The position numbers were made by a program, and so were the translations under genes. Of a stretch of 5,462 nt of DNA, positions 1 to 5,462 are shown piece after piece. The notes beneath the pieces are model-generated. The model worked only from the letters and a program-made list of their open reading frames with translations. It made no database searches and had not been told where the DNA came from. Position 1 is the stretch's first letter; each line of letters opens with the position of its first letter. The stretch comes from Fidelibacterota bacterium (GTDB lineage: Bacteria; Fidelibacterota; UBA2242), in contig JAGLWX010000418.1 in NCBI GenBank assembly GCA_023133185.1, positions 1-5,462 of the forward strand. The letters are read 5' to 3'.

Positions 1-637
1 GTTTAATCACCGGTTTAACATCAATCGTGCCATTGGAATGAGCCATACGTTTGATAATTTCCAGCTCGTCTTCCTTATTGGGATAATCGATTACGACCTT
101 TAGCATAAACCGATCGACCTGCGCTTCCGGTAACGGATATGTTCCTTCCTGTTCTATTGGGTTTTGAGTCGCAAGAACAAGAAAAGGGTCGTCTAATTTA
201 TGGGTATTTTTACCAATACTAACCTGCCTTTCCTGCATTGCTTCCAGTAGGGCGGATTGTACCTTTGCCGGCGAACGGTTTATTTCATCTGCCAGAATAA
301 TATTGCTGAATATCGGTCCCTTTTTCGTCTCAAAATTGCCTTTTTGCTGGTTATAGATCATAGTACCGATTAAATCAGCCGGCAGGAGATCCGGTGTAAA
401 CTGGATTCTCCGAAACTTTGTATCTATGATTTTTGCCAGAGTGCTCACCGTCAGGGATTTTGCCAGACCCGGCACACCTTCCAGTAAAATATGCCCGTTA
501 CAGAGAAGCCCGATTATTAAGCGTTCAATCATGACTTCCTGTCCAACGATTACCTTTGCCATCTCCTGCTTTAAAGCATTGACGAATGTGCCTTCTTTAC
601 GAATTTTTTCATTTAATTCCGACAGGTTAAAACTCAT
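1..637 (-). CDS. MoxR-family AAA+ ATPase, N-terminal part (3' end outside window)
   Basis: The frame opens with ATG at 637 and stays open for 212 codons to the left edge, so about two thirds of a usual MoxR protein (roughly 320-330 residues) is visible. Walker A is GVPGLAKS at residues 54-61, with Ser where many MoxR proteins have Thr. The MoxR block KGPIF is at 106-110. Walker B is IILADEINR at 113-121, with D117 and E118 as the expected Mg-ATP and catalytic residues. Sensor 1 is ATQNP at 156-160. LPEAQVDRF at 168-176+ carries the conserved Arg176. These are diagnostic of the family; the C-terminal lid domain is beyond the window. MoxR proteins are cytoplasmic ATP-driven chaperones, often acting on VWA-domain or envelope partners. 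The start is supported by GGAG seven nt upstream. The gene begins 14 nt after the TPR lipoprotein stop, suggesting co-transcription. The client is unknown here. Family call is very secure. Confidence 0.96.
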   Translation of the reverse strand, partial: MSFNLSELNEKIRKEGTFVNALKQEMAKVIVGQEVMIERLIIGLLCNGHILLEGVPGLAKSLTVSTLAKIIDTKFRRIQFTPDLLPADLIGTMIYNQQKGNFETKKGPIFSNIILADEINRSPAKVQSALLEAMQERQVSIGKNTHKLDDPFLVLATQNPIEQEGTYPLPEAQVDRFMLKVVIDYPNKEDELEIIKRMAHSNGTIDVKPVIK

Positions 638-644
638 TCTCGTA

Positions 645-648
645 CTCC
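645..648 (-). promoter_or_regulatory. Ribosome binding site of the MoxR gene
   Basis: On the minus strand GGAG lies seven nt before the ATG at 637, between that start and the lipoprotein stop codon TAA at 654-652. It fixes the MoxR start and shows that the gene has its own initiation signal within the 14-nt gap. Confidence 0.7.
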
Positions 649-651
649 GCC

Positions 652-1158
652 TTAATTACTGCCTTTTGTAATAGTCTGCAACTGGGGAATCTCATCCAGA
701 GATTTTCCAAGATTTTGGATTTCCCAGTTTGCCGATGGAACCAGCATATGATCCGGATATGCTTCAATAAATTTGGTATAACTCTTTTTGGCATTATCGA
801 GATCGTTAAGATCGTTTGCATATATATAACCGATCATAAACATGGCATTCGGCGCTTTGGAATGATCGGCATATTGTTCAATTATTTTATTATAAGACCC
901 AATGGAATTATCATAATCCTTAAGGTTGTTCTTATAAATTTCGGCTACTGCAAACAGTGTTCTAACAGTCAGAGTATCCTGCGGATAATATTTTATCAAT
1001 TTCTGGTATTCCCGGACTGTTTGTTCATAGTCGCTGTTATTAAAATATTCTCTGGCGGAATCCCAATAACCCTGCGCTGTTTTTACCGGCTCCTTTGTAC
1101 AGCCAATAAACAGGACCAGTAGTGTGATAATCACAGCTATAAAAAGTTTTTTCCCCAT
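652..1158 (-). CDS. TPR-repeat lipoprotein (BamD/YbgF-like fold), function unknown
   Basis: A 168-residue protein when started at the ATG at 1158. The frame can be extended ten codons to an ATG at 1188, but only the 1158 start has a strong Shine-Dalgarno (AAAGGAGGT), and it gives a standard signal peptide: MGKK, a hydrophobic run 5-18, then lipobox FIGC with the lipidated Cys at 20. Phe at -3 is less usual but tolerated. Residue +2 is Thr rather than Asp, compatible with outer-membrane sorting under the E. coli rule. After a short linker come three TPR-like helical hairpins at about 27-60, 66-99 and 103-137, with typical A/Y/P positions such as LIKYYP and FIEAYP. A final helix ending NLGKSLDEI lies at about 140-157. 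Such proteins are periplasm-facing scaffolds; at this size it is shorter than BamD (about 245 residues). It may be a partner of the MoxR system downstream, an inference from the 14-nt spacing only. Confidence 0.88.
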   Translation of the reverse strand: MGKKLFIAVIITLLVLFIGCTKEPVKTAQGYWDSAREYFNNSDYEQTVREYQKLIKYYPQDTLTVRTLFAVAEIYKNNLKDYDNSIGSYNKIIEQYADHSKAPNAMFMIGYIYANDLNDLDNAKKSYTKFIEAYPDHMLVPSANWEIQNLGKSLDEIPQLQTITKGSN

Positions 1159-1165
1159 CGTTTTT

Positions 1166-1174
1166 ACCTCCTTT
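1166..1174 (-). promoter_or_regulatory. Strong ribosome binding site deciding the lipoprotein start
   Basis: AAAGGAGGT on the minus strand is a near-perfect anti-16S match, ending seven nt before the ATG at 1158. The alternative in-frame ATG at 1188 has nothing comparable upstream and would put ten extra residues, with a second charged stretch, in front of the signal peptide. The start at 1158 is therefore preferred. Confidence 0.85.
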
Positions 1175-1259
1175 AATATCACTATCATTTTAAAAATATT
1201 TTCGACACCTAATTTATCTAATTTCGTCGTTCACACAAAAGATAAATGCAAATGTTAAA

Positions 1260-1288
1260 ATTATACAATTTGAAAAAACGATTGTTCC
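1260..1288 (-). promoter_or_regulatory. Possible sigma-70-like promoter for the lipoprotein-moxR unit
   Basis: On the minus strand a perfect TATAAT (1265-1260) is preceded, after 17 nt, by GGAACA (1288-1283), which matches only the last three positions of the TTGACA -35 box. Transcription would begin near 1253, giving an untranslated leader of about 95 nt. The surroundings are AT-rich, so a chance TATAAT is quite possible. If the organism uses a Bacteroidetes-type primary sigma factor, the expected motifs would differ. Weak call based on position and one good hexamer. Confidence 0.3.
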
Positions 1289-1300
1289 GATAAAATTCAC

Positions 1301-1408
1301 TCATTTTGAAATATACTCCGGTTCAATCTGCCGTTGAGCTAGATTGCGCGCAAAATCGAAATCTTTTTGGACAATTTCCTGTGCTTTTATGCTAAATCTG
1401 TCAAACAA
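1301..1408 (-). pseudogene. clpB: Truncated clpB: only the extreme N-terminus of the ClpB disaggregase remains
   Basis: A 35-codon frame, TTG at 1408 to TGA at 1303-1301, too short for usual gene calling. Residues 2-11 read FDRFSIKAQE and residues 28-33 read IEPEYI. ClpB N-termini typically read N-F-x-x-F-T-I-K-x-Q-E and then I-E-P-x-H-I/L. The spacing between the two blocks, from that Phe to the Ile of IEP, is 24 residues inclusive here, the same as in Bacteroides-type ClpB as I remember it, so no gaps are needed. ClpB is a hexameric AAA+ chaperone of about 860 residues; here the frame stops inside the first helices of the N-domain, and no ClpB-like sequence follows in any frame. The usual His after IEPE is Tyr. 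A Shine-Dalgarno survives 11 nt upstream, and the start is 20 nt after the Omp85 stop, as expected for an operon member. The peptide is probably non-functional. A ClpC origin is less likely, because ClpC has IGTEH in place of IEPEH. Confidence 0.75.
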
Positions 1409-1419
1409 TAACCTGGTAA

Positions 1420-1428
1420 CTCCTTTTT
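1420..1428 (-). promoter_or_regulatory. Ribosome binding site in front of the clpB remnant
   Basis: AAAAAGGAG on the minus strand follows directly after the Omp85 stop codon (1431-1429). It lies 11 nt before the TTG at 1408, a slightly long spacing for that start. Its presence supports the view that a translated gene once began here. Confidence 0.55.
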
Positions 1429-3264
1429 TTAAAACGCATAGGGAATTGAAAATTGCAATTGATGCGGTCGCTCCTTTTCTTTTCCTACCGGATTGAGTAT
1501 CCTTGCATAATCAATCCGAATCGGTCCTAAAGGAGTGGCAATTGTCAGTCCAAAGCCTGCATTCCACCGATATATCGTATAAAACAATGACGTCATGTCA
1601 GGGGTCAGACTACCACCATCTATAAAGATTTCACCTCCCAGAAGCCAGAACAACGGGAAACGGATTTCGGCATTGGTCAAAACTTTAACATTTCCTCCAT
1701 TAACTACAAATTTTCGTTCAGACCAGCCTCTTAAACTGGTTCCTCCACCTAAATAAAACTTTTCGTATAATGGAGTCTCCTCAGATTTGCGAAAAGTATT
1801 CATATATCCGAATTTACCGCGATATGCAAATATTACCTGCCTGAATAATGGAATATAATGACTGAATGAAGTCTCGAATTTGTAATAATCCTGTGTGCCG
1901 CCCAGAATTGTTCCAACTATCTTTCCGGTGAAAGTAAATACTGTCCCTTGAGTCGGAAATAAAAAGTTATCACGATAGTCCCTTCGAATGTTCAATGTAA
2001 AAGCCCGTTCATTTGCACTCGTGGAAGTGTCGCGTTTGGTACCAGTTATTATATTCCGGTAAAATATTTTTTTCATTTCAGTACCGGTTCGCACCATAAA
2101 ACGTCTATCCGGTTGATATGTTAAAGCGATTTCACCTCCATAACTGGTCATTTCCTCGTTTTTAAGAAGCTGATTGTTCAAGAACAATCGGAACGATGTG
2201 GAAGAACGGAAACCCAACAACCAGGGTTCAATAAATAGAATTTCAGCCTCCGTTTTAGGGCGCATCAGAATATTGGTCAAGTTCAACGAAAATCCAAGTT
2301 TTGTACTCAGTCGGCTTCCTCTTCCGGCAATATTACGGTTGAGCCACTCGCTATCCAGGACAAAAGATGTATATGGTTCACTGCCTGAAGAAATTCCGCG
2401 ATCCTGACCAAAACCGAACTTCAATCCCAGATAACGCATTTCCAATTCTCTTACGTCAACGATAAGATTTAGAGCATGTTGAGCAGTATCGATGTCAGCT
2501 AATCGAATATTCACGCTGGAAAACAGACCTGTTTCAAAAATATGTTTTTTTGAGAGATTCAACCTTTTCTGTGAGTACAGGTCACCGGAGTTCAGCAATA
2601 TTTCCCGCCTGATTGGTTTCTCCCTGACCAATTTGTTGTTTATGATTTTCACGTCGCCAATTCTCATTGTTGGATTTTCCGCCACACGAATAAACAGATG
2701 AATCCCATCATTTACTTCCAGAGAATCCGTAACTAATGCAAGCGGCTTTCCAATATTCGCATATTCTGTTCTAATCTGTTTTATACCTTCACGAATCCGG
2801 ATAGGGTTGTACGGTTTTTCCAGTTTATGATCAAGAATATCTAAAATCTTACTCTCTGATAAAGATGTATTTCCGCTAATTTCTATCTTGTTTAGATAAT
2901 ATTGACGCCCTTCGGTAATGAAATAAAACAGGTCAACCAAGCCGTCATCCTGAACTTTGAACGAATCGCTAACGGCACAGTCAATATATCCGTTTTTAAT
3001 ATATATTGTTTGCAGAAGAATCCGATCAAGTTCAATTAAACGCCGTGTAAATGTCTTTGTCCGGTTAAACCGTTTGTCTTTCAAGTTCATCTGTTTTTTC
3101 AGCCGGCCGGTCGGAAAAGAGCGATTGCCTGAAACATATATCTTTCCGACGATGTACTCTGTTGGCGTAAACCGGCTTTGAGCTTCAGTCAGGACAGATA
3201 GTCCCGCTATAATCAGAAAAGCCGATAAGCAAATCTTAAATGCAATTCTTCTCAACAATTTCAA
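1429..3264 (-). CDS. tamA: Omp85-family outer-membrane assembly protein, TamA-like
   Basis: A complete 611-residue protein of the Omp85 superfamily, inserted in the outer membrane with its POTRA domains in the periplasm. A Sec signal peptide spans about 1-28 (positively charged MKLLRRIAFK, hydrophobic core, likely cleavage after TEA); it has no lipobox, so it is not a TamL-type lipoprotein. Three POTRA domains follow at about 37-120, 122-196 and 199-276, each with the G-N-x-x or related turn (VSGNRSF, ISGNTSL). The barrel occupies about 277-611. It includes RDYRDNFLFPTQG at 428-440, the lid-loop L6 motif GGGTSLRGW at 506-514 with key Arg512, FIDGG at 547-551 and GPIRIDYA at 580-587, and it ends in Phe. 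Three POTRAs and this length fit TamA (E. coli 577) better than BamA (five POTRAs, about 800). The start is TTG at 3264, overlapping the stop of the tamB-like gene by 4 nt with no clear Shine-Dalgarno, so translation is probably coupled. TTG codons at 3258 and 3255 are alternative starts. A divergent BamA paralogue cannot be excluded. Confidence 0.92.
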   Translation of the reverse strand: MKLLRRIAFKICLSAFLIIAGLSVLTEAQSRFTPTEYIVGKIYVSGNRSFPTGRLKKQMNLKDKRFNRTKTFTRRLIELDRILLQTIYIKNGYIDCAVSDSFKVQDDGLVDLFYFITEGRQYYLNKIEISGNTSLSESKILDILDHKLEKPYNPIRIREGIKQIRTEYANIGKPLALVTDSLEVNDGIHLFIRVAENPTMRIGDVKIINNKLVREKPIRREILLNSGDLYSQKRLNLSKKHIFETGLFSSVNIRLADIDTAQHALNLIVDVRELEMRYLGLKFGFGQDRGISSGSEPYTSFVLDSEWLNRNIAGRGSRLSTKLGFSLNLTNILMRPKTEAEILFIEPWLLGFRSSTSFRLFLNNQLLKNEEMTSYGGEIALTYQPDRRFMVRTGTEMKKIFYRNIITGTKRDTSTSANERAFTLNIRRDYRDNFLFPTQGTVFTFTGKIVGTILGGTQDYYKFETSFSHYIPLFRQVIFAYRGKFGYMNTFRKSEETPLYEKFYLGGGTSLRGWSERKFVVNGGNVKVLTNAEIRFPLFWLLGGEIFIDGGSLTPDMTSLFYTIYRWNAGFGLTIATPLGPIRIDYARILNPVGKEKERPHQLQFSIPYAF

Positions 3265-5462
3265 TACCGATACTTATATAAATAGTTGATACTATACGAC
3301 CCATCTTGATTTACTTCTCCGGTTAGGGAAATATTCCTGCTTAAGCGATATTCAATTCCAAATTGCTGATTGGGTTCAATCAATGATAATGCACGTTCGT
3401 ATTTTAAATATAGATTCGGCGTAATTTTCTGTCCCATGACAAAACTCCACTGATCCGGTTGTTGGTTTGACAGTAAGTTCCCTCGTGTCCGCAGCTCGAA
3501 TTCATCCAAACCGCTGATCCGGCTGATACTTTTTTCCAATTGTCTTTCAAAATACATTCCAAATATATTCCTGGCATCGGCAGACAACCGATCCTGATTT
3601 AAGGGATCTTCCTCGCCTAACTGGGTTCGGGTCAGAAACATTAATATATCACTTTCACTATATTTCCCTGACTCAAATTCCAGCGTGGGATTCTGTAAAT
3701 CACCGGATAATCGCATAAGCACATTATCTTCCTCATCAGATCCGGTATCCAAAGAATCATACTGCGCATAGGACGCCAAATCAACTGTTGCCTCAATATC
3801 CAATATTGGATTGAATTCAGTAGGATCAAAAATAACCGAACCGCGAACAATCTCAAATTCCCATCCGAGATAGAAAAACTTTCCTCTACGAATATCGAGT
3901 GTACCCGAAAAGCGGTACGGATCCGAGCCATGTTTTATAATCCACATTTCACCTTCAAGTTCGCAATCCAATTGGCTGTTCCGAAAATAAAGATTACCCG
4001 GAATAATCGCATGAAGATTGATATTCGTATAGCCTCTACCAACGGACAACTCCTCAATTAATGGATCTGATGGCTGAAATTCATTTCGAATGATAAATTC
4101 GTTGATATCGATTTCACCCTCAATATTTACGGTATCGCCACCTGTCATAGTGAACACCCCATCAACAAGGCCCTCTTGCTCTGCCAACAGAGTTCGCATA
4201 TACAGATCTTTTGCATTTATCTGTACATCAAATACCGGATGAAAGAATGAAGAAAAGTCAATCTCGCCTGCTATAGAAACATTAGGTTCATTCGACGATA
4301 TAACTGAAGGAAAAAGAATATCCCAGGTATATGCCCTAAATTTTCGTTTGAATTTATCCACCCGGCTTCTTGACGCAGGTTTTAACATATATCCATCAAA
4401 TGATATGATTTCCATTTTATTATTTTGGAGAATTGCACTGCCTACAACGCCAGTGACCGGATTTTCAAGGGACGTCAAGTGAATTATTCCATCTTTCGCA
4501 ATTATATTACCGGAACGAACAGGGTTATTAGGAGTACCGGAAATACTTATCGCCATATCATATACTCCCTCAATACTTTCTACACTGTTAATGTACTGTG
4601 ACAAAAATTCAAGCGCCGATGCATGTATGGAAAAGTTCATATACATGCTTGAATCTTTATTCAAAACCTTATGTCGTGGTTTAAAAGCAAAAGTAAACGG
4701 TAAATAGCCGGAACCGTTGGCAACGCCTTTATCATCTCTAAAAGTAATATTAGTAAACTCCAGTTTTTGATCTCTATATTCTCCTTTAATTTGCAATTCA
4801 TTGCCTGAGATACGGTCAAGTACAGGGTCCATTATCTTAAGTTGATAATTAAACTCCGGGGCATTCATTGTATTAGCAATTGACAAGGAACCAAACAATT
4901 TTCCATCTTTCGAATGTTTCGGGAGCATAAACGAGCTGAATATACTAAAGGCAAAATTTTCAAATTGCAATTGAAGCTCTAAAGAATCGGTCGAATCAAT
5001 AAAGGCAACACCCTCCGTTAATGGAAAGTGACAATTTATTGTTCCATATCCATTCATGTATCCTTTTTCGTTATCTTCAAACAATATATTTTCCAGCTTT
5101 ATTTGATTCTTTATCAACATCGACTCGAAGCGAACATTATTAAATTGTTTACCAAATAAATTCGCATTATTCACTTCCATCCGGCTGTAAACAGTCGGCG
5201 TTTCAGAAGTATCAACATATGAAACTAATCCATTTAAAATACCAGCGATTCCTTCGGAACCTTTTAGATAGGCATTAAACGGATCAATATCAAAACCACT
5301 AACATTCATTACAGCGGATTGGATCTTCTTATTTATCGATTCTCCGGATACTATTAGAGTCCCTTCATTTAATGAGAATCGAACTTCATCCAGACTAATT
5401 GTATCGGCATTCCATGAAAAGTGGATCGGATCTATATTTTGAAGTGTGTAGCCCTGTCTGTA
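3261..5462 (-). CDS. tamB: TamB-like (AsmA-like superfamily, DUF490) protein, C-terminal part
   Basis: The frame is open from the right edge to TGA at 3263-3261: 733 visible residues. An internal ATG at 5309 is not the real start, because 51 further codons upstream are open and continue the same beta-rich pattern. TamB proteins are anchored in the inner membrane by an N-terminal helix, absent here because it is beyond the window. They span the periplasm as a long lipid-lined beta-taco, and work with TamA in outer-membrane protein insertion or phospholipid transport. Visible signs are alternating hydrophobic strands throughout, an AsmA-type repeat SGTPNNPVRSGNI at residues 308-320, and the TamB C-terminal domain from roughly 470 to 733. 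That domain contains LDIRRGKFFY (522-531), RGSVIFD (540-546), LSGDLQNPTLEF (585-596), GQKITPNLYLKYE (677-689) and a terminal aromatic YRY. E. coli TamB is about 1259 residues, so perhaps half is missing at the N-terminus. The 4-nt overlap with the Omp85 gene supports a TAM pair. Confidence 0.93.
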   Translation of the reverse strand, partial: YRQGYTLQNIDPIHFSWNADTISLDEVRFSLNEGTLIVSGESINKKIQSAVMNVSGFDIDPFNAYLKGSEGIAGILNGLVSYVDTSETPTVYSRMEVNNANLFGKQFNNVRFESMLIKNQIKLENILFEDNEKGYMNGYGTINCHFPLTEGVAFIDSTDSLELQLQFENFAFSIFSSFMLPKHSKDGKLFGSLSIANTMNAPEFNYQLKIMDPVLDRISGNELQIKGEYRDQKLEFTNITFRDDKGVANGSGYLPFTFAFKPRHKVLNKDSSMYMNFSIHASALEFLSQYINSVESIEGVYDMAISISGTPNNPVRSGNIIAKDGIIHLTSLENPVTGVVGSAILQNNKMEIISFDGYMLKPASRSRVDKFKRKFRAYTWDILFPSVISSNEPNVSIAGEIDFSSFFHPVFDVQINAKDLYMRTLLAEQEGLVDGVFTMTGGDTVNIEGEIDINEFIIRNEFQPSDPLIEELSVGRGYTNINLHAIIPGNLYFRNSQLDCELEGEMWIIKHGSDPYRFSGTLDIRRGKFFYLGWEFEIVRGSVIFDPTEFNPILDIEATVDLASYAQYDSLDTGSDEEDNVLMRLSGDLQNPTLEFESGKYSESDILMFLTRTQLGEEDPLNQDRLSADARNIFGMYFERQLEKSISRISGLDEFELRTRGNLLSNQQPDQWSFVMGQKITPNLYLKYERALSLIEPNQQFGIEYRLSRNISLTGEVNQDGSYSINYLYKYRY

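Noticed and set aside
627..821. 64-codon minus-strand frame overlapping the lipoprotein and MoxR junction
   Set aside because: It runs in a different frame through the lipoprotein's C-terminal codons and over the MoxR start, with no ribosome binding site or family signal.
715..1122. 135-codon open frame on the plus strand
   Set aside because: It is antisense to the lipoprotein gene, whose signal peptide, lipobox, TPR pattern and ribosome binding site are clear. The plus-strand product has no recognisable domain.
1179..1188. ATG at 1188 as the lipoprotein start, giving 178 residues
   Set aside because: It lacks a ribosome binding site, whereas the ATG at 1158 has AAAGGAGGT at good spacing and gives a normal-length lipoprotein signal peptide.
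1203..1229. CGAC...GTCG inverted repeat followed by an A/T-rich run, as a possible terminator
   Set aside because: The stem is only about four base pairs with an 18-19 nt loop, too weak for an intrinsic terminator, and the following tract is not a clean T-run.
1218..1304. Short 28-codon minus-strand frame starting at an ATGA overlap with the end of the clpB remnant
   Set aside because: It lies in AT-rich DNA, resembles no family I recognise, does not continue ClpB in another frame and has only a distant GGAG. Most likely chance.
3641..3931. 96-codon minus-strand frame inside the tamB-like gene
   Set aside because: It is an alternate-frame shadow of the well-supported TamB C-terminal domain and lacks a believable start signal.

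Overview
All genes in this window lie on the minus strand, so they are transcribed from high to low coordinates. The order is tamB-like (C-terminal 733 codons, running in from the right edge), tamA/Omp85-like, a 35-codon remnant of the clpB start, a TPR lipoprotein, and a MoxR-family AAA+ ATPase (N-terminal 212 codons, running off the left edge). The proteins imply a Gram-negative, two-membrane cell. The DNA is moderately AT-rich, and the style of the TamB/Omp85 pair and of the small TPR lipoprotein suggests a member of the wider FCB group or a related uncultured lineage. That placement is an impression from sequence style, not a measured one.

Region 5462-1429 is an outer-membrane biogenesis unit. 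The TamB-like protein is an elongated, beta-rich, periplasm-spanning protein of the AsmA-like superfamily. It is followed, with a 4-nt TTGA overlap, by an Omp85 protein with signal peptide, three POTRA domains and a 16-stranded-type barrel. Together they look like a translocation and assembly module (TAM), encoded tamB first rather than tamA first as in E. coli.

Region 1428-1159 (270 nt) would normally be called intergenic. It starts with a good Shine-Dalgarno sequence just after the Omp85 stop. This is followed by a 35-codon reading frame that aligns without gaps with the extreme N-terminus of the ClpB disaggregase and then stops. The rest of ClpB is not present. The remaining DNA is AT-rich and carries a possible sigma-70-like -10 element for the genes downstream. 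No convincing hairpin terminator was seen. The simplest reading is an ancestral tamB-tamA-clpB order broken by a deletion, rearrangement or assembly join near position 1301.

Region 1158-1 holds the second unit: a 168-residue lipoprotein with three TPR-like repeats and, 14 nt later, a MoxR ATPase with intact Walker A, Walker B and sensor 1. MoxR genes commonly precede DUF58, VWA-domain (Bat-type) and TPR genes, so the next genes beyond the left edge may continue that theme. I found no tRNA, rRNA, CRISPR array, insertion sequence or riboswitch. The most interesting item is the clpB remnant. The rest looks like ordinary envelope-related chromosome.
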